A DNA stretch of 64,000 bases from Acanthococcus lagerstroemiae (GCA_031841125.1 CM063107.1:48621497-48685496), one strand, 5' to 3'. Positions 25,101 to 40,100 are shown, numbered from the stretch's first letter. Notes: generated from the letters alone by a model not told the origin. Translations and numbers: made by a program.

Positions 25101-28100
25101 CTGAAAAGTCATGAAAAATATCATGGTTTCAAAAAATTACCGCTAAAGTCATAAAGAGTCATGATATTTCAACCAAAACTCGAAAAAGTCATGGTATTTC
25201 TTTCATCTCATAGTTCACAATATTTCCATTACCAAAAAAAAAAAAAAAAACAATCAGTTTTATTTATTTGATGAGAAAAAAATAATTTAATATTGAGTGA
25301 ATATTTTTTATGGGAGCTTAGCGCGCTTTATATTGATGATAGGGCGTTAGTATGGAATACGGCAAAAAATGATCAGATTAGGAGGGAACAATGTACAATA
25401 TATTGCAGTTTTCTCGCTAATAATTGATGAATTAGGGGGGGGGGACTAGGAAAATGATCGGAAATAAATGCTTTAGCTTTCACTTCGCCAGAGTGAAGAT
25501 GAAGCTTGTGCTCTGGAGTGAGAGCGTTTGCTTCGGGAAAAAGGTTTCCCTTCGAGTCGTGCGCATAAAGAGGAGTGTTAACTTCAAAAGTGAAGCTTTC
25601 GCTCGCGAAAAAATGCATCTAGTCCCGAGTGGACTTCTTTTCGAAACACACGTGCACTTATCATTCATCTTCGAGAAGATTCCTTTGATTTCCGAGGAAT
25701 TTTATCGATATTAAGGAACATTTCCGATCATTTTCGAAAAATTTCATCGGACATCACTCAGGAGAATTTTGTTGAAAATTTTAAGAAAAATCTCCAACGA
25801 TACCAACGGATTTTATTGGAAATCATCGAGAAATATTTCTGATGATTTCTGAAGCATTTCTTCAAAAGGAAAGTACGATGATTTCCAGAGGTTTCATCGG
25901 AAATTTTTGGGTTAAATTACCGATGATTTCCGATGAATTTCATCAGAAATGTTCGGGAAAAATCTCTGATGATTTCCAAGGAATTTTATCAGAAATCTTT
26001 GAGAACAATCTCTGATAATTTCCGGAACATTTCATCGGAAATCTTCTGAAAAAATTTCCAGGTTCTCCGAAGAATTTCTTAAAAAATCTTCCGATAATTT
26101 TTAAAGAATTTTATCAAAAATACTTCGGGAAAATCCAATGGTTTTTGAAGAATTTTATTGAAAATCATAATTTCATTGGAAATCTTCTAGAAAAATCTCC
26201 GATGACTTTTACGGAATTTCATCGGGAATTTTTGGGAAAAAATTCCGATAATTTCCGAAAAGTTGAGACTTTGCCCCACTCATGCGATGGGATCAGAGAT
26301 TTTCTCTGCAGATTTTTCATAAAATTTTTCGGAAATCGTTGGAAATTTTTTCTGAAGATTTCCGATGAAATTCTCCGAAAATTAGTGGATATTATTTTCG
26401 AAGATTTCTAATGACATTTTCTTGAAATTATCGGAGATTTTTCTCAAATTATTTTTGATAAAATTCTTTGGAAATTGTGGGTTAATTTCCGAAGAATTTC
26501 ATCAAAAATCTTCGGGAAATATCTCTGATTCCATCGTATGAATGGAAATTAGTCTCAATTATTGGAAATTATCGGAATTTTTTCTCCAAAAATTTCCGAT
26601 GAAATTCCTTAAAAAACATCGGAGATTGTTCTCGAAGATTTCCAGTGAAATCATTCTCTTTTCCCGAAGGTTTTTGATAGAATTCGCAAAAAAACCATCG
26701 GAGTTTTCCCCCTAATATTTTCGATGAAATTCTTCATAAATTATCGGAAAATTTTCCTGAAGATTTTTGAAGAAATTCTTTATAAAATATTGGAAATTTT
26801 TTCTGAAGATTATCCCGAAATCATCGAATTCTCAACTTCGATGAAATTCTTCAATGGAAGTTATCCTTTTTCAAATTCGAAAATTATTTTCGGAAATCAA
26901 AGGAATCTTCTCGAGGATTTCTGATGAAATTCTTTGAAAATCATCGGAGAATTCCCCCGAAAATTATTTCATCGTTTTGTACATTTGGTGCGTTTTCCAC
27001 ATGTACACCACCACTACTGTCTTCGTTTCTTTGAAATGATTTTCTATTTAGAAGAAGTTCCTTGGACATTAGAACAAACGTGTTTTTTTTTCGCTTCATT
27101 TTGTGGAGCGTTCGCTTTGAAGTAAAAAAGAAAGCCTACGCATACGGATTGAAGCAAAACTTTAAACTTCTATCCTTCCCTTCGGAGCAAAGGCTCTCGC
27201 TCCGTTTTTTTTTTTTTTTCCTATATAGCGAAACACTTGACGCCTATAGGCCATGGCCCCTTGGTACATCTTAATGTTAGTTATATACGTATTCTTTAAA
27301 ACGTAATGGGTACAGTGAACCTAAATGAGGTGTGAGAGCTTGTTGTGAGTTATGAAGGTGATAAGGTGGGGTATGGGGTATGTTATCGATGAGAAGGTTC
27401 TGAATGAGGTGGTTGTGGTGGTATGATTTGCAGTGTTGAGCGAAATGTTGTTTAGGTAAGGGAGATGTGTCATTTAGATTTATTGAAGGATAGTAGATTC
27501 CGATCGGTCTAACAAACAATAGAATTCAGATCTGCCTGAAGCTCAATACAGTCTGAGAAGGAAGTTATATTTTTAAATATTTGTATGCCATCTGCATATA
27601 GCAGTAGTTTGGATTTCTCTACTTCAAAAGTAACATCATTACAAATTAAGTTTCAAAAGAGCTTCACGAATCACAGAATTCTGAATCAAATGAGCAGCGC
27701 TTCATTTTGCATATTTTACACCAATTCTGCTTTTTTTTTCAATATTTTTTTCCAAAGAGGGACTTTTCGAATTTTTTATTCCAAAATACTAAAAATAATT
27801 CCAGACTAAAAAAAAAATTGAAAAGACTTCATGATTAATGAATCAGCAGAAAAGCTTTTTAGAAAAATATGTTCTTTTACATGTGAGATACTCCTTCACA
27901 TTCATTAATCAAGAAATTACAAAGATTAGCAATATCTTCTGAGTGCATCTCCTGTTAAAAAGAAGATTGGACTTCTTAGGTAGATGCCTACTTTGCTAGA
28001 TAATTAATTAGCGATAGCGTCACCTATCCGGTGAATTTCGCCGAGACAGTAAATCCTTAGAATCATTTATATTTCACTTTTCTTGAAAACCATCGGCCAC

Positions 28101-31100
28101 GCGTGTAGACCACGAATCTTGAGCGACAGCTGGACATCAGTCAATCATATTTTCGACATTGATGACCCGTACATACGCGCCTTATTTTCCGTCAATGATC
28201 TCCAAATTCTCAGAACTCGAAGATCGCACGTATACAATCAAGACAATGAATGAACATCACTTATATCTCCTCGGGACGACTTAAAGCACCAATTAGAATA
28301 CATGGCTATTCTCACACTCTGGAATCATTCTGCATAACAGGTCTGACAGTACAGCCCAGTCATCGTGATGAATACAAAAGTATATACCCTGGTTAATGCT
28401 GGTGGATCTTACCAAGTTGGAGTAAAGAGCTCTAATCTACCGTGAACTTTATTCCCAAGAACTCGGCTCCTCCGTGTGTAACATAATCTCGTGAAAAAAT
28501 TTTCACCTTCTGCGTATACCTACCTGTACTTAATCTCATCCTTCTGCGTGTGATATGATAATATTGTTTTAAAAAGTTGTATAACGCCTTGTGCTTTCAG
28601 AATACGAGCGCCGAAAACGAACCGAATTTCGAAACAGCCCCGGAGAACATCACTTGGGAAAGTTTCAACGCCGGCAACATAACCGGCGAGGCTCTGTTTA
28701 GAGTAAGTGTAAATTTTCCTGAGGCTATCGCAACATCTTTTTGTACAATGTTTGTAATTTGTTTTCTTTTGTTCGGACGTGTTCTCGCGTCTACGATACG
28801 CGTACATGTACTTACACGAATTGAAGTTTGTATTGCAAGAACGTTTAAATTGTACCGAGCTGTGTCTGACTCTTTTTGCTTCCAATTTAAGGTGGTGGCT
28901 GTAGATAAAGATGTGGATGAAAACGCGATTCTGCACTATACAATTAGCGGTGGCCGAAATAAGGGCGTATTCAGCATTCATCCGGATACCGGAGTCGTTT
29001 ACTCGGATCGATCTTTCACAGCCCAAGAAGAGTATTCGATACAGGTAACTGCTTATATTGACTGTATGTGGTGATATCTTTAATTCCATTTTCTTGTCCA
29101 AATTCGTCAGTTGTCCATTGCAGGCCACAGGCCGGCGCTAAACCTTTTCCCCATGTGGTGCAAAATCAATATTCCTCTCGTTAGATAGTTCTCAAATGTT
29201 AAACTTTCTTTTTTTTGGGGGGGGGGGGAGGGGAGGGCTTTGTAATGAACGATGAAACCTTTAGTTCGCTGTTACTGGTATCATGATATGTAGTATCCAT
29301 AAAATAATAATTTTTTGTTGAAAGCTCCGTGTCTTTTGGTCATTCGACGTCCTCAGTTTGCTGATGGTAGGAGCGGGAATTCATTTTACGGATTGGGGTT
29401 CTCAAACTGAGATGGTAGTCAAAAGAAAAATTCGGAAAGCATGAATTATGTATCATCGATTACAATGTACTGTGTGGTGGTAAATCCTCTTGGAATTGCG
29501 CGAAGTCTGTATGAGGTCGGTATCATTTAACAAAAAAAGTTCGAAGTGCAAACAAAGTTTGTTCGGCGATATTGCGGCTATCGCCGGCAACTTTTCCTTC
29601 CAAGTATTCGTACTCCACTGAAGGCTAGAATTGAATATAGTTCATTTAGCATCGTTCAATGCTAGCTTCGTATGAAACTTGTGAGATTAGAGCGAGAAGG
29701 AAAATAACTCCAGAAATCAACTCAGCGATTCACAAAACCCTGTTCTCAGTGTGAAGAACTTGAAAATTAGAGTAATTGGAGATGACCACCCTGTAGCGTG
29801 TGAAGAATTGAGCAGAGCGGGAAAAGACGCCAGGGATGGATTGAGTGATCCGAAAAACTCCGTTATATTTGTGAAGAACATGGAAATTGGGATAATTGAA
29901 AATCAGTCTATGAAGGTATCTGAATGAGAGAGGAAAGGAAAGGATCGCGGAAAGATTCAGCGTCCCGTAAAATACCAATTCGAAAAAGGAAAAGATAACC
30001 CTTAGGCTCATATTGGGAATCTCCAATTGTGTGAAAAACTCAAATTCTCAAAATCAGTCTTAATTCCCATGAAAACTTCAACCTCCCTGAGACACCGATA
30101 ATCTTTAACTGATTTTTCCTAAACTTAGTAGAATTTTCTTTTGAATATATGGAACTGATATGAAGGAAGGAGGGTGTCCCACTGAAGAGTCAAAAGTCCA
30201 AAGTAAAACCCGTCTTAATCCTACAGTCTCCTGACAGTTTTATTGTGTGAGGTTCGGATACAAACAAGTATTTTGGAAGATCGTAGAGGTGACATGTGTG
30301 TAAGGAATTGCGAAACGTGATGTAGAAGATCATTTCTGAGAATCGGGTTGGACTATTTCATTGGCAAAGGAAAACCGAGTATTCGGCAGAGCGTGTGGTA
30401 GCACGATCACAGCTGCCTTTTGGCCGGATGTACAGATATCTAGTTGAGTTTGAAATACCGATTCTGAATTACGAACTAAATATCGTTGGTCTCGCACGAG
30501 CTGAGGAATTACGATTTCCTGGCTCGTGATAGCGAGTCGAGAGCCTATACGATATTCTCATCACGACATAACATATTGGAAGACTTTGTGCGGCCATGTC
30601 TTTCTCAAAATCATTTGAGCTGTGAGCGCCTATTTATGAAATAACATCGAAATCGACTTCACGGTTTCTATGTCTTCCCTAGTCTCAAACTGAAATCAGA
30701 GTTCAGAAACGACATATGCTTCTCTTTGCTGTCCGAAAGTAAAACTGTTTTATTTGTATTAATTTTTAGCCCGGCTTTTTTGCTTTTTATTTCCAATTCG
30801 GTGTCCATTTCCTATAGAGTTTCGATATTGTCCGAAAATAGCGCGACGTCGTCGGCAAAACTGAGATTGTTAAGTCATTTACAGTCCAACTTGACCCCTT
30901 TGCCTTCCCACCCCATTTCCGAAAAGATTTCCTCAATTATGCAGTTAAATAGGTTGGGTATGAGTGGGCCACTCTGCTTTACCCCTCTCTGGGTATCAAA
31001 GGTAGGACCTACTTTATCTAGTTTGAAATACGCTTTTGATTTATCGTACATTTCTTTTAGGCTCCTAAATAAAGTTTGCATGGATTCCCTGTATTTTTAA

Positions 31101-34100
31101 AGAAAAACTTCAAATTAACGGAATCAAACGCTTTCTCATTGTCGATGAAAAGGATGTGCAAGCTAAAATTTTATTAATTTGATTTTTCCATTAATTGGTT
31201 TATAGTGAAAATGTGGTCTATTGTGAAATAATTTTGATGGAACCCAGCTTGTTCATCCCCCTGGTCTGCATCGTTTTAATTTAATCATTTCAAAACAGAA
31301 ATTCAGTGTTTTAATGAAGTGAGCAATATTTGTTATTAGTACAAATGTTCACGATGCTTATCATTTCTGTTGATTGAACAATTTCAAAAAAACCGTGCTA
31401 CTCGAGCAAATTTGAAAGAAAAAAGCGATTCTTATGCCTGGGACAAAGTGTTACATTTTACTACTGGGTAAAATGTTCAGATGGAAAAGAATGAGCTGCT
31501 ACTAAAGATGATTAGAAATTGATGTAGTGTTCAGAAAAGTGGTCGATGATCTTGTACTTCATTCCTGTATAGTCCATGATATTATTGTCCTGCATTTCTT
31601 TAAAAAAAAAAATTGTTCGAAATTTCTTAACTTGTTCCCTTTAAAAGCGTATAATTTATCGCCGTACCCATTGTGACACATTGCTCCGCACTAAAGCGAC
31701 ATTTCACAAAAATCTTGCCGCAGAAAATAATTCATACAAGATTTAAGTCATACATTACAGTTGTAAAAATTTTGGAACTTGTAGAAGAAGGATGTAGCTA
31801 TCAAATAGCATTGAGAGACTTTTTCTAAGGTGTTTCAGGTCTAAAAAATTGTGACATGTTCTGGTCCTTCCCTTCCAACTTCTTGTACCAAATTTCAAAT
31901 TCCTTTAAAGTTCTTCATTTATTATATGGGTCATTCTTCAAAAATTTTGATATTTCAGGTATGTTTTTTCACAGAGGAAAGGAGGGGATATTTGAACCTT
32001 TTTTGATGGAAGTTGTTAAGAGACGTTCTGTATAACATATTGGTAACATTTGGCCGACAGTGAAGGGATTCTGTATTTTGGCATGGTGATCAAAATGATG
32101 AATGCCATGCCGAAGGACACATGAAAAAGTCCATACCGAAAGACAATCGCGAACAAAAAGTGTTCTGCCGTCGATTAGTAGAATTCAAAACAAAAAATTG
32201 TATAGTGAGTTGATAGAGACCTACTAACCCATTAATTAGATGTAATTATGTTTGGATGATGAACGTCTATTGTTGCATAAAGATGATCAAGCCGAAGAAA
32301 ACCTTTTTAAATCTTTAATTTTCGACAATAACACGCGAATGCACGTGTCTCGTCAAAAAAAAAAAAAACAAAAAAAAAACGGGATTTGATATGCGGACCG
32401 TATTACTCTGATTGACCATTGATTGCGACGAAAAAATATTGAAACTCCTCTTTTGTGATTGGTTGAAAAAGAGCCATGCCTAAAGACAGAAAATCGAGGG
32501 ACAATTTTCAAGGTTGGCAACACTGACTCACAGTTGTGAAGACGCAATTTCCACGTTATCAACTTATTCATTCATGTATCTAGAGTAGTATTATTTTGCT
32601 AGTTTGTTCTATGAACATTTAGAAGAAAAAAATAAATAATAATAATAAAAATTAATAATGAAAATTGTTAGAGGAACAGCAATGTTGACGGACATTTTAG
32701 CATATTTAATCCAATTTTGACCCATTAAGAATGCATCAAATTTTCCTCTGAAACCTTGAAAAAGTAGAATTTAGTCATATCTATCCTCGGGGAAAAAAAG
32801 TATCATTAATAACTTGTGAGATAACTGCTGGGGACTGAAATATCAACATTTTTGAAGAATAACCCATATGAGTTGGAGTATAGTGGAGTTAAAAGAAGAA
32901 ATACTTACTGGGTAATGAAATGTGTCTGTTGATCTAGAATAAAGGGTGTACTTCTTGTTCGATATGGTCGTTGTTCAAGTTTTGACAAAGACCCAGAATT
33001 TGAAAATCCAAGTATCCCAAAGTACTGAATTATTGTATGTGAATCGATTTGTTTTAATCCCTTAATCATAAATATGTGACGTCGAATCATGAAATGTGCC
33101 TCTGGTGTCAAAAAATCATTTTTCACTTTCTTGACAATTCTTACAGAACAAAATCACACTCTTTCGAATGAAACAAATCGCAGCTTCCTATCTTCATTAG
33201 TTTTTCCACAAACTACATTTAAAAATTACATGGAAAGTTTAAAAATATCCGTTTATACGGCGTTGTGTGAAACGGGCCTAGGGCAATGACATAGAACAAG
33301 AATTCGAGACGCGGTTGTCATAATAACGCGTAAACGCACCACCACAGTTGTACACGCTATGTACATCAGTGCGCACCACTTCCACCTCTTATCTTTACAC
33401 TTGTTTATCTCAAAAACCTGTTTTCGCACAATAGGCATATTTCATGATTCCAGGTCACATATGTTGAATTTTGGCTCATGGAGCCCGACTCTTGAAAAGA
33501 AATTGTTGTTAAGTCTTAACTATGGGAGCTGAATTTTGATTATGTTTCAATTTAATATGAATACAACTAGTACATGATACAGTCCCATTCGAATATATTT
33601 GAGAAGGGGGGGGGGAGACCTAAGACGTAGGTGTAATAAGTCGGCGTTTGGAAATGGTGAAATTTCATATTCTGTGCTCTTGCCTAAATTTGGTTAGAAT
33701 ATGCCAACTCTAAACGTCAATTCACAAAATTTTTACGAATTCTCAGATCAAAGGCACATTTTGCATAGTATCTCATAACTCCTCGAAAACAATTTTTTTC
33801 TCCCTTTTAATCTCTGGAGCGTAATTGTACTGGACCACACCCGTATTGCGGTCAGTGAACCTTGTCAGTTTCTTGAGAGAAGAAAATAATTTCGATTTTT
33901 GTTCACGTCTCAAAGTTTTTTGGATGGTATAAAGAATCAGACGAACACTAGCGTTTCCTTAGTGACGTACAGATGGGGGGGGGGTAAGGGGCAGCTTACA
34001 CCCCCTAGGAATTTTTCACTCAGCAATTGAGAAAATTTACCATCTCAGTCAGGCGGAGTTGAGAAAATTCAACAAGTCGAAGGTTTTTTTTTTCTTTCTT

Positions 34101-37100
34101 TCGTTTGCTTTGCTTTGATACTTGAGAATTATTTGGAAAAATTCAACAAGTCGGCGGTGGTTTTTTTCCCTTGCTTTGATATTTGAGAATTTTGAGTCGA
34201 GTCAGTTGAAAAAATCCAACAAGTCAAAAGTTTTTTTTTTTTTTTTTTTTGCTTTGATACTTGGGAATTTTGAGTTGAATCAGTTGGGATTTTCACGATT
34301 TTCGATGTTTTCCCCCTCCTCCTCCCACCCGTTCCACCCAGGAAAAACTCTTCGGTACGTCCCTTGGTTCTCTTATTTACGTTTGGTGTTTTTATTATTC
34401 TTAATCCGGCAGATTAGCTTAATATTTGTAAAACTGGGGGGGGGGGTTCGTGTGGGTTCTGAGAGCTCTTCTATGAACTTCGGAATTGAGTGAGGTAAAC
34501 ACGCCAGTACTAAGCACTATACAGAAACGCAAATAGGGCTCAGAACTAGGGAGGCTTAAGCCCCCGTATTATGAAGCAACATCGTCACCCCTTCGCATCA
34601 TTTTCTTTAGTAATTTCTCAGTGTTTGGGGGGCTCTTTAGAAGTTTGGGGGCTAAGCCACCCAAGTCTCCCAAGCTCCCCACTATTTGCGCCTATGGCAC
34701 TATGCCACTAGGAAGCTCTTTTCTTTCCAGTTGCCAACATTAAAGTTTGAAACGATGGTATTGGCAACACCGTCATGATGTTCATTATGTCATCACAGTG
34801 TTGCCATTACTGGCAATCGGAAAGAAGAGTGCTTACTATTGACATAGCGCTTAGTACTGGAATCGTGAAATTTTAGGTATGCCCTCTGAGAGTCAGTGGC
34901 ATTCGCAGATATGTTGCTGAATTATCTCCGGCAATACAATATATGTTGGTATACTTTCTCTCCTTTCTTATTTCTTTGGTGTCTGCCTGATATGTGTGCA
35001 GGAAGAAAACACGAGAGGAAGCGAAAATTCAGAAAGAAATAAAGCTGACATTTTTCGTGTCACCGTTAAACGTATTAAAATATAATGCGCTTGTATAAGT
35101 AATACCTTTAAAAAGTTTGCCGTTTTCATCTTGTATTTTCTACTTCTTCGATCTTACTTTCGCAAGAGCCAAACGAAACCCTTGCGAGATGTTTTACGTT
35201 ATCGTAAAATTTCAACGTGGAAGAAACGAAACTTTTTAAATTTAGACGTTTTATCTTCTTTGAATTTCGCCCTTCGGATGAATAAAAATTTAGCGGTATA
35301 ATTTTTTACGACCGATCTCCCTTTACAAAGATGCTTTACAACGACAATAAAAATTTTTAATGAAAACGTAATCTGAAACGCGAAGAGAGTAGGTGGATGA
35401 GGTGCATGCTCAGCGGAACGGGTGATGGGTGGTCGCAAGCTGAGCGACGAAATATATTCTAAAAAGCTATACTTACCTAGAAAGTCGAAATGTTTTCCGT
35501 GATAATATTCTTCCTTTTTTTTATTACTAACGATGTGTAAATTCGAAACGAAGTGTTCGTGTAACAGATACCTTTATTATATGATGTTGGAGTTGTAAAA
35601 TAATGCTCGTATCGACGCGATGATGCTTCCAGCGGCTAATCTGATCCGAGTTTCGTGTGAAAACAACATTTCTCGAAAGGTTATCGAGATCAAGTGATTT
35701 CGGTTTGGCAGTTTTTGGAATCGGTTTCATGCTGAAGAACTGCCGAACTGGTAGAAAGGCGGAAAAGAGCCCAGAGCCCTAATTCAAAATTCTAGAATCA
35801 AGCATACTGACCTTATATCCTAATGAAAGTAGGTAGGAAACATATTAATATCGACATTCAGTTTGGTAACACTGATACGGCTATCCAGTGGCCGCACCAA
35901 AATCTTACCTGAGCTGAAAATTTACTTATTATTCCAACCAGTAGTTTTCCCTAAGAGATCTCAAATGACCCTGAATCCAGCTCATTCGAACTATTCTGAG
36001 AATGAGGTGTCAGTAAGAACAGGCGATGGGAAGCGAGGAAAAACCCTTTACCTTTATTTTTTCTCTGAACCATCAATCAGCAGGGCGAGAGGCTGATTTT
36101 CTAAAAGCATGACGCTGTTAATCCGCCGAACTATTGCATTATCATCTGTAGTATTCCTCCACCCAGTCGGTTGGATTTCTAAAGGAGAAGCTGTAAAAAA
36201 TTGAAAGTCAAATGACCCTGAATTCAGCTTAAGCAGGGCTACAATTTCTTTTCAAATATGAGCCATTGTCAGTATTTTTGGCGAACGTAAGCTTGTCCAA
36301 AACGAGGGGTATTGCGGTACTTTGAAAATTTCAAATTACCGCTACCAAAGTAAGCGGTATTGTAGTACTCAAATTACCACTACCATTTCCAAAACGAGCG
36401 GTATTGCAGCACTCAAATTACCACTGCGGCTTCCAAAGCAAGCGGTACTGCAGTACTCAAATTACCGCTACCGCTTCCAAAGCGAGCGGTATTGCCGTAC
36501 TCAAATTACCGCTACTGCTTCCAAAGCAAGCGGTATAGCAGTACTTAAATTTTTGCTACCGGCTTCCAAAGCGAGCGATATCACTGTATTCAAATTACCG
36601 CTACCGCTTTCAAAACGAGCGGTATCGCAGTACTCAAGTTAGTTTAACTGAACTATCATCTTCACTTTTCTGTCCCTTCTTCCTTCCCAAATTCTAAACT
36701 TTGTAAATTACGGTACATTCTTTCCTGTAATGATGTTCAGTGATCCTTTTACACCTGTGAAATGCCATGCATATTGTATAATATGAAATTTCAAGCCCTT
36801 TCCTCCTTCCTGAATTCTACAACTTGCAAATTAGGGGTAAATGATAAATTTAAATCAGCGACCCTTCAGAACTAGGAAACGATACCCACGTATGCATTTT
36901 ATTTTTCACAGTCTTCATTTTGAATCCACCACTCTCTAGGTGGTACAATTTGCCATTTTGGGCTCAATCATTACCGAATGCATATGAGTTACCGACTCTT
37001 CAAATTTATGAAATGACATTCATATTGCATTTTATGAAATTTTTGAACCCCCTCACGTACAACATTTTTTATTTTAAGGCAAACTACTGTAACAGTTGAT

Positions 37101-40100
37101 TTCTGTGATCCTGAATTCCCAACCATTATCTTGCTTATGAAAATTTTAAAGAGTCTAATAAATTTTGATTCGGAAAAAAGCAACTTTCAAGTTGTGGTAT
37201 CTCAAGCAGGGTGGCCAGTTTCTGGAAAACCGGGAAAAGTCAGGGAATGTGAGTACACCTGGAAAATTTACGAAAAAGTCAGGAAATTTTGAAAGAAAAT
37301 CGAAAAAGTCAGGGAATTTTAAAGGAAATTTGATTATGTGAAAGTATTGTACCATTTTCTCTCTCAGACTCAATTGAATATGTATATTTTTTAAATAATT
37401 TTTTTGTTATGAAAAAGTTGGAAAATAGACTAAAAAAATTTGAAAAAAAAATCTGGAAAAGTGGAAAAGTTAGGGAAGTCTTTTTGGGGGAAAAACTGGC
37501 CACCATGTCAAGACTGGGGTAGATTAAGGGAGAGGAAGGATTCCTATAGATAGATTTAGATATTTCGGGAAAAGGGTGTCCAGAATTCCAGACCGCCTGT
37601 ATCCGCTACTGTTTCCTGTCATAAGGCCTGATATATTTTATGGAAAAATGAAGGGTTACTTGTAACCCCCGGTTTAGGGTGTTCAGGGGTCATTTACAAA
37701 AAATTGTAAGAGATCTTTTTTATGCTGAGTGAAGAACAATCTCTGCGTGAAATTTTCATCTGGAGTTGATATTAACTGTATTTTGGGAAACGTTCGAGTA
37801 GGAACCGTCATGTTGTGTGGTCTGCTTCGACGAATTTTATGATCGAACAATTAGGCCTAGTTAGACTAAAGGTAGTCCATTCTATGGCACATTTTGCGAG
37901 GCGTCTTTTATGTTTGAAACAATTGTCCCTATAACTCGCCTTTACCGAGATATTCGCCATCATTTGTCAATTTTTCGAAATTTTTTAAAGTTGTCTAACT
38001 TTGAACGGTGATTGTAGGCTAAGGATTAGACCTCGGTCAACATGTGATACATGCGTTTCGTATCAAATTTTATGAAGAATCTTTTTTGTCTGAAACTTTT
38101 TTCTCTAGAGCTCTAATTTCCCGAGATATAAGCTAAAAACTGAAATTGGGAGACTTTAACGTGCGACAGAAAATTTTGCATAGCATTTGGGGGTGGGATT
38201 TTCAGGAGGTTCTTTCCGGCATCTAGTACTACATTTTTCAACAGAGTCCCGCTTGTTACCTCAAAATGTATTTTGAAATGTTGTAGGGCCCGGACTATAT
38301 CAACGATGCGTGCTTTCTTTTTCATTAATTGCTAACACGGATTTTAGCGTTTAACGACGCGGTCAATGGTTGCCAGTGTCTAGTTATCATGAATTTTCTA
38401 ATAATGGAAGGTGGACATTACGAATCATCTGTTCATCATGAAATTGCACTTACTTCTCATCTGTTGAAAAAGGTAGTAGTATGCATCTCGTTTGGTGAGT
38501 GATTGCACCCTGTGTGGATTAGAGAACTCGCGCATTCGCTTCTGCTACAACTTTCACATTTTCAGTAATCACTCGCCAAACTTATAGCATAATTGCAAGC
38601 TGCTTTAGAAAGATATGGACATATTTGCATTCGAATGCGAGTGAATCTGATCGTATCTTCTCGAATCACTGTGTGTACTTTAGAATGCGAATTTTTCGAA
38701 TGAAATCAGGTTTTCCTCACCAGAGTACCGGAGTACGACACGTTTCGGAATTTACAATAATTAGGAATTCGTCAGCTACTCGAACGCAATTTACTGCTAA
38801 CGAAGAGATCGCACAAGCCGAGTTACTTAATTAAGGAATTACACGAATAAAGGGCGAGAGCAAAGTGTAAGCTAATATGCTGATCACGAAGAACTTCTAA
38901 AACGGTAATCGTCTATCCTCTTGAGAAAAGGAGATCGTAGGTTGAGTACATTTCGCGGAGAGAAGAAGCCGGCGGCAGCACCGCTACCGTGTAGGTTTTG
39001 TCTCTTAACTTGCCCTTAACATTCGCGAGGCAAGGTTCTTTCTCGAGCGGAAATGAGATTCTAAAATTTATCCGAACAAAAAGGAGTAGGCGGAAGTGAA
39101 GATGAAAGATCGCAGGAGAAGAAAGAAAAAAATCGCAACAGCAATGCAGGGTATTTAATTTTACTAAACTCGATTCCGTTTGGCACGCTTCTGTTTTCTT
39201 AATTTGAATAAATTGATGAGAATTTTATTAGCTACGCGGACAAATTCAAAGCGGATTCGCTCTTTTAAATTTCGAATTTGATTATATTTTAGGCGCTTCA
39301 AATTGGCAGAATCGGAACGGGTCTCGATTATTCATTTGTTTTCGAGTTAAATTGAACGTTCCACCTCCTCTCCCCACGCACACAGCGTTCAAAATTATGG
39401 AATTTCTATGGTACAATGTGTACGACAAATTTTAAATTGAGGATCAATAATTCGGACAGAATGATGAAATGGGTATAGGTGATTGAACATCGGGGATGTT
39501 CTGAAGTGACTTTCATAGGAGACTGGGTAGGGATCCACCAGCGCAGGAAGGTCTCAAACAGCGTTGGATCTTCCATTCTTCTGCCAGTGTAGAGATCCCC
39601 GATAGTGCTGTACGGCTTCGTTTTTGGGCCCCTGGCAAACGAATCCTCCTGGACTCGTTAAAAGCTCTTGGTTTTGTAATATCAATAATTTTTAAGGTCG
39701 GCAGCAAGCCTGTTGCTATCACTTTTTTTTTTGGTTATTGTCGTTTCTTCCTACCATTGTTTCATTTAATGAAAACAAAGTTGTGGAATTGAAATTTTGC
39801 GTTGGGTTTGAATGCGACCTTGAAATTTAATTAAAAGCCTTTACACTTATTCTTACATTTTTGTTGTCAGATGTTGATTTTAAGGATGAAAAAATGCTTT
39901 GGTCGGATTTTCATGGTCGGTTTCGGCATCTGTGCAGAATTTAAATTCAAAAATAAGGCAAAATGCCAATTCTTGGTCGCCATGCTGAATTATGGTCAAT
40001 TTTCAGAGTATCACAGATCGAACTATTTTAATGTGTAAGTGCTGTTATCTGTGGTAGGTTGTTCGCTAGATGTCTACCTTTCAAACGACACCTTTTGCGA

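Larger units (their letters stand above)
23611..28600 (+). other. intron 4
   Basis: A 5-kb intron. 23611-24884 has no recognised feature. A repeat copy (24885-25082), a lone CAGGGTGTCTGCTGG end at 25085, the inverted ~46-nt array block (25690-26960) and a second repeat copy (27648-27845) follow. 27846-28600 shows nothing definite. Confidence 0.65.

Noticed and set aside
28520..29128. 202-codon minus-strand frame across exons 5 and 6
   Set aside because: It is the shadow of real plus-strand cadherin exons; its protein has no domain pattern.
36322..36642. 106-codon frame with internal peptide repeats
   Set aside because: Produced by the 44-45-nt minisatellite; no start context, no domain, and a similar frame appears at the unrelated copy near 14000 on the other strand.
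38488..38581. Short inverted repeat TTTGGTGAGTGATT / AATCACTCGCCAAA
   Set aside because: Arms of about 14 nt with a 60-nt loop are common by chance in a window of this size.
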